NCBI GenBank assembly: GCA_964387935.1 | Contig: CAYLZN010000104.1 | Span: 1-16,031, forward strand | Direction of reading: 5' to 3' | Length of the DNA stretch: 16,031 bases | DNA from: CAYLZN01 sp964387935 | GTDB lineage: Bacteria > Acidobacteriota > Vicinamibacteria > Vicinamibacterales > JAFNAJ01 | Part shown: positions 14,614-16,031 of the stretch, piece after piece | Layout: each line of letters begins with the position of its first letter | How positions within the stretch are numbered: position 1 is the first letter of the stretch | Translations under genes and position numbers: made by a program | The notes under the pieces: model-generated | The model's database searches: none | Seen by the model: the letters and a program-made list of their open reading frames with translations, nothing else | What the model was told of the DNA's origin: nothing

Positions 14614-15063
14614 ATGTCTGCCCGAGCCCCCGAGCCCAGCTGCCCGATGCCGCGGTCCCGCCTGTACCGCTGGACGCTGGCCGCGCTCGGGGTCGTGTCG
14701 GTCGGGGTCGGGGCGGTCGGCGTGTTCGTCCCGGGTTTGCCGACCACGATCTTCCTGATCATCGCGACGTATTGCTTCGCCCGAAGCTGTCCCTGGCTCG
14801 AGGAGCGCCTGCTTCGCGGCCGCGTGTTCGCCCCCTACATGAAGTTCGTCGATGCGGGAGAACCGATGCCGCCCCGCGCGCAACGCGCCGCGCTTTCGGC
14901 CATGTGGCTTTCGGTCGGGGCGAGCCTCGCGTTCCTGTTCGTGACCGATCGCCTGCCGCCGCTCCTGGCCGCGGGGCTCGTCGGCGCCGCCGGCGTCGGC
15001 ACCTGGGCGATCCGTCTCGCAGGCCGGCGACGCGGCAGCAGGACACTGCTGCTGGAGTCCTGA
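14614..15063 (+). CDS. DUF454/YbaN-family inner-membrane protein
   Basis: The start at 14614 has GGAGG at 14600-14604 (9 nt spacing) and gives 149 residues. After a short Pro/Arg-rich N-terminus come a long hydrophobic segment (LAALGVVSVGVGAVGVFVPG) and the DUF454 hallmark GLPTTIFLIIATYCFARSCP, followed by the amphipathic stretch WLEERLLRGRVFAPYMKFVD, MPPRAQRAALSAMWLSVGAS and a final helix pair ending in a basic tail. The pattern and length match YbaN-type inner-membrane proteins, whose biochemical function is not established. It is a stand-alone gene; the kinase gene ends 131 bp upstream and the next gene begins 168 bp downstream, both same strand. Confidence 0.85.
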   Translation: MSARAPEPSCPMPRSRLYRWTLAALGVVSVGVGAVGVFVPGLPTTIFLIIATYCFARSCPWLEERLLRGRVFAPYMKFVDAGEPMPPRAQRAALSAMWLSVGASLAFLFVTDRLPPLLAAGLVGAAGVGTWAIRLAGRRRGSRTLLLES

Positions 15064-15073
15064 TCGGCGAACT

Positions 15074-15120
15074 GTCACGTTCCCGTCACGCGTTGGCCCC
15101 GGTTCGTCACGTTCCCGTCA
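15074..15120. repeat. 15-bp direct repeat pair (GTCACGTTCCCGTCA)
   Basis: Identical copies at 15074-15088 and 15106-15120, 32 bp apart start to start (about three helical turns). They lie upstream of the last gene's promoter region. A third, shorter CGTTCCCG occurs at 15136-15143. They may be operator sites. Confidence 0.7.
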
Positions 15121-15128
15121 GGTCATGC

Positions 15129-15150
15129 CGAGGCCCGTTCCCGGGCCTCG
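15129..15150. repeat. Perfect 9-bp inverted repeat with 4-nt loop
   Basis: CGAGGCCCG (15129-15137), loop TTCC, CGGGCCTCG (15142-15150). It could act as a terminator for the DUF454 gene (66 bp after its stop, but no T-run follows) or as an operator overlapping the -35 region of the next gene. Confidence 0.55.
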
Positions 15151-15159
15151 CTCCCCTCC

Positions 15160-15165
15160 TATCAT
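15160..15165 (+). promoter_or_regulatory. Candidate -10 box (TATCAT) of the B12-binding radical SAM gene
   Basis: TATCAT matches the -10 consensus at 5 of 6 positions and lies 66 nt before the ATG at 15232, giving a leader of about 60 nt. The inverted repeat at 15129-15150 covers the -35 position. Confidence 0.4.
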
Positions 15166-15220
15166 CGAGCAGCGCATCCGCGAACGCCGGTGCTCGCGGC
15201 GATGCGCCCCGCCCGCCCCC

Positions 15221-15226
15221 AGGAGG
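15221..15226 (+). promoter_or_regulatory. Shine-Dalgarno of the B12-binding radical SAM gene
   Basis: A perfect AGGAGG with 5 nt spacing decides the start at ATG 15232. Confidence 0.6.
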
Positions 15227-15231
15227 TCGTC

Positions 15232-16031
15232 ATGCCTCGTCACCCGCTGGGCACCCGTGCCCGCGTCCTGCTCACTTCGGTGTTCGGCCCCTACGCGCAG
15301 GACGACGAATTCGGCAGCCGCGCGAGCAACCCGATGGAGCTCTACCAGAACCAGGTGACGCGCGAGCAAGGGCCCTTCTCCTTGCGCATGTTCCACCGGT
15401 CGTGGGGCATCATCCTGATCCAGCACAACATCTCCGCCGCGTCCACACTGCTCGACTTCCCGACGCGCGAACGCTTCGTGCGCGAGCTCACGCGCGGTCA
15501 CTACGACATCGTCGGGATCTCCGGGATCATCCCCAACGTAGGCAAAGTGCGCGAGATGTGCCGGCTCGCGCGCATCCACGCCCCGCACGCCACCGTGGTC
15601 GTGGGCGGGCACGTCACGGCCATTCCCGGCGTCGAACGCCTGCTGGACGCCGACCACATCGTGAAGGGCGAAGGCGTCGCGTGGTTCCGCGAGTTCCTCG
15701 GCGAGAATCCCGACCGGCCGATCGCACATCCGGCCCTGCCGTCGGCCTTCGGCTTCCGCATCATGGGTCTGCCGTCGGCCGGCGGCGGCGCGACCACGGC
15801 GGCGACGGTGATCCCGTCGGTGGGATGTCCGCTGGCGTGCAACTTCTGCACGACGTCGGCGTTCTTCGGCGGCCGGGGCAAGTCCGTGCAGTTCCTCGAG
15901 CGCGGCGAGGACATCTTCGGTGTGATGGAGCACGCCGAGGCGACGCTGGGGGCGACGAGCTTCTTCGTCATGGACGAGAACTTCCTGCTCGATCGCCGGC
16001 GGGCGCTCGAACTGCTCGAGTGCATGAAGCG
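15232..16031 (+). CDS. Radical SAM enzyme with N-terminal B12-binding-like domain (partial, runs off right edge)
   Basis: The first 266 codons are present. Residues about 8-170 look like a cobalamin-binding-type Rossmann domain: ARVLLTSVFGPYAQ, then GHYDIVGISGIIPNVGKV, ATVVVGGHVTAIPG and ADHIVKGEGVAWFREFL, the order seen in B12-binding radical SAM proteins (VGISG, GGxHxT, GEGE-like). The radical SAM motif follows at 199-206 as GCPLACNFCTTSAFFGG (Cys199, Cys203, Cys206), which should bind the 4Fe-4S cluster and SAM. FFVMDENFLLDRRRA near the edge is the family's DDNF-type strand. Members carry out methylations, ring contractions and other radical reactions, or methylthiolation-like chemistry. 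The substrate here is unknown, and the C-terminal domain that might tell is outside the window. Confidence 0.9.
   Translation, partial: MPRHPLGTRARVLLTSVFGPYAQDDEFGSRASNPMELYQNQVTREQGPFSLRMFHRSWGIILIQHNISAASTLLDFPTRERFVRELTRGHYDIVGISGIIPNVGKVREMCRLARIHAPHATVVVGGHVTAIPGVERLLDADHIVKGEGVAWFREFLGENPDRPIAHPALPSAFGFRIMGLPSAGGGATTAATVIPSVGCPLACNFCTTSAFFGGRGKSVQFLERGEDIFGVMEHAEATLGATSFFVMDENFLLDRRRALELLECMK

Overview
The window is very GC-rich, with tightly packed single genes and short operons on both strands. The gene set suggests Acidobacteriota, perhaps a Vicinamibacteria/Luteitalea-like genome: a transmembrane Ser/Thr kinase with a TPR output region, a tricorn-type protease, an M13 metallopeptidase, and several promoters whose -10 box sits a few bases before the start codon. 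This placement is inferred from gene style; no rRNA or other marker gene is present.

Layout. 1-2527 (minus): the N-terminal part of a secreted tricorn/S41-type protease that runs off the left edge, preceded by an APC amino-acid permease. 2528-2559 is a 32-bp divergent promoter shared with a GH13 glucan-branching-type enzyme (2560-4482, plus). 4514-5425 (minus): an 82-residue protein of unknown function and a secreted or membrane-associated protein of unknown function. 5480-7090 is a decayed stretch: a radical SAM/SPASM gene that has lost its Cys cluster and has a stop codon at the expected SPASM cysteine, head to head with an orphan C-terminal piece of a transketolase-family protein. 7040-7720 (minus): a CDP-alcohol phosphatidyltransferase. 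7951-9952 (plus): an aldo/keto reductase, an RraA-family protein and a small membrane protein with HExxH, with two unrelated 7-bp tandem arrays before the first two genes. 9921-11951 (minus): an M13 metallopeptidase. 12074-14482 (plus): the kinase/TPR protein. 14614-15063 (plus): a DUF454/YbaN membrane protein. 15232 to the right edge (plus): a radical SAM enzyme with an N-terminal B12-binding-like domain, behind an intergenic region rich in direct and inverted repeats.

No single pathway links the genes. The most coherent unit is rraA with the HExxH protein (5-bp gap). I see no convincing complete novel system. The points most worth checking are the rSAM/transketolase graveyard, the heptamer array that ends exactly at the rraA start codon, the symmetrical divergent promoter, the repeats before the last gene, and the rraA/HExxH pair. 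No tRNA, rRNA, CRISPR array, insertion sequence or integrase was seen.
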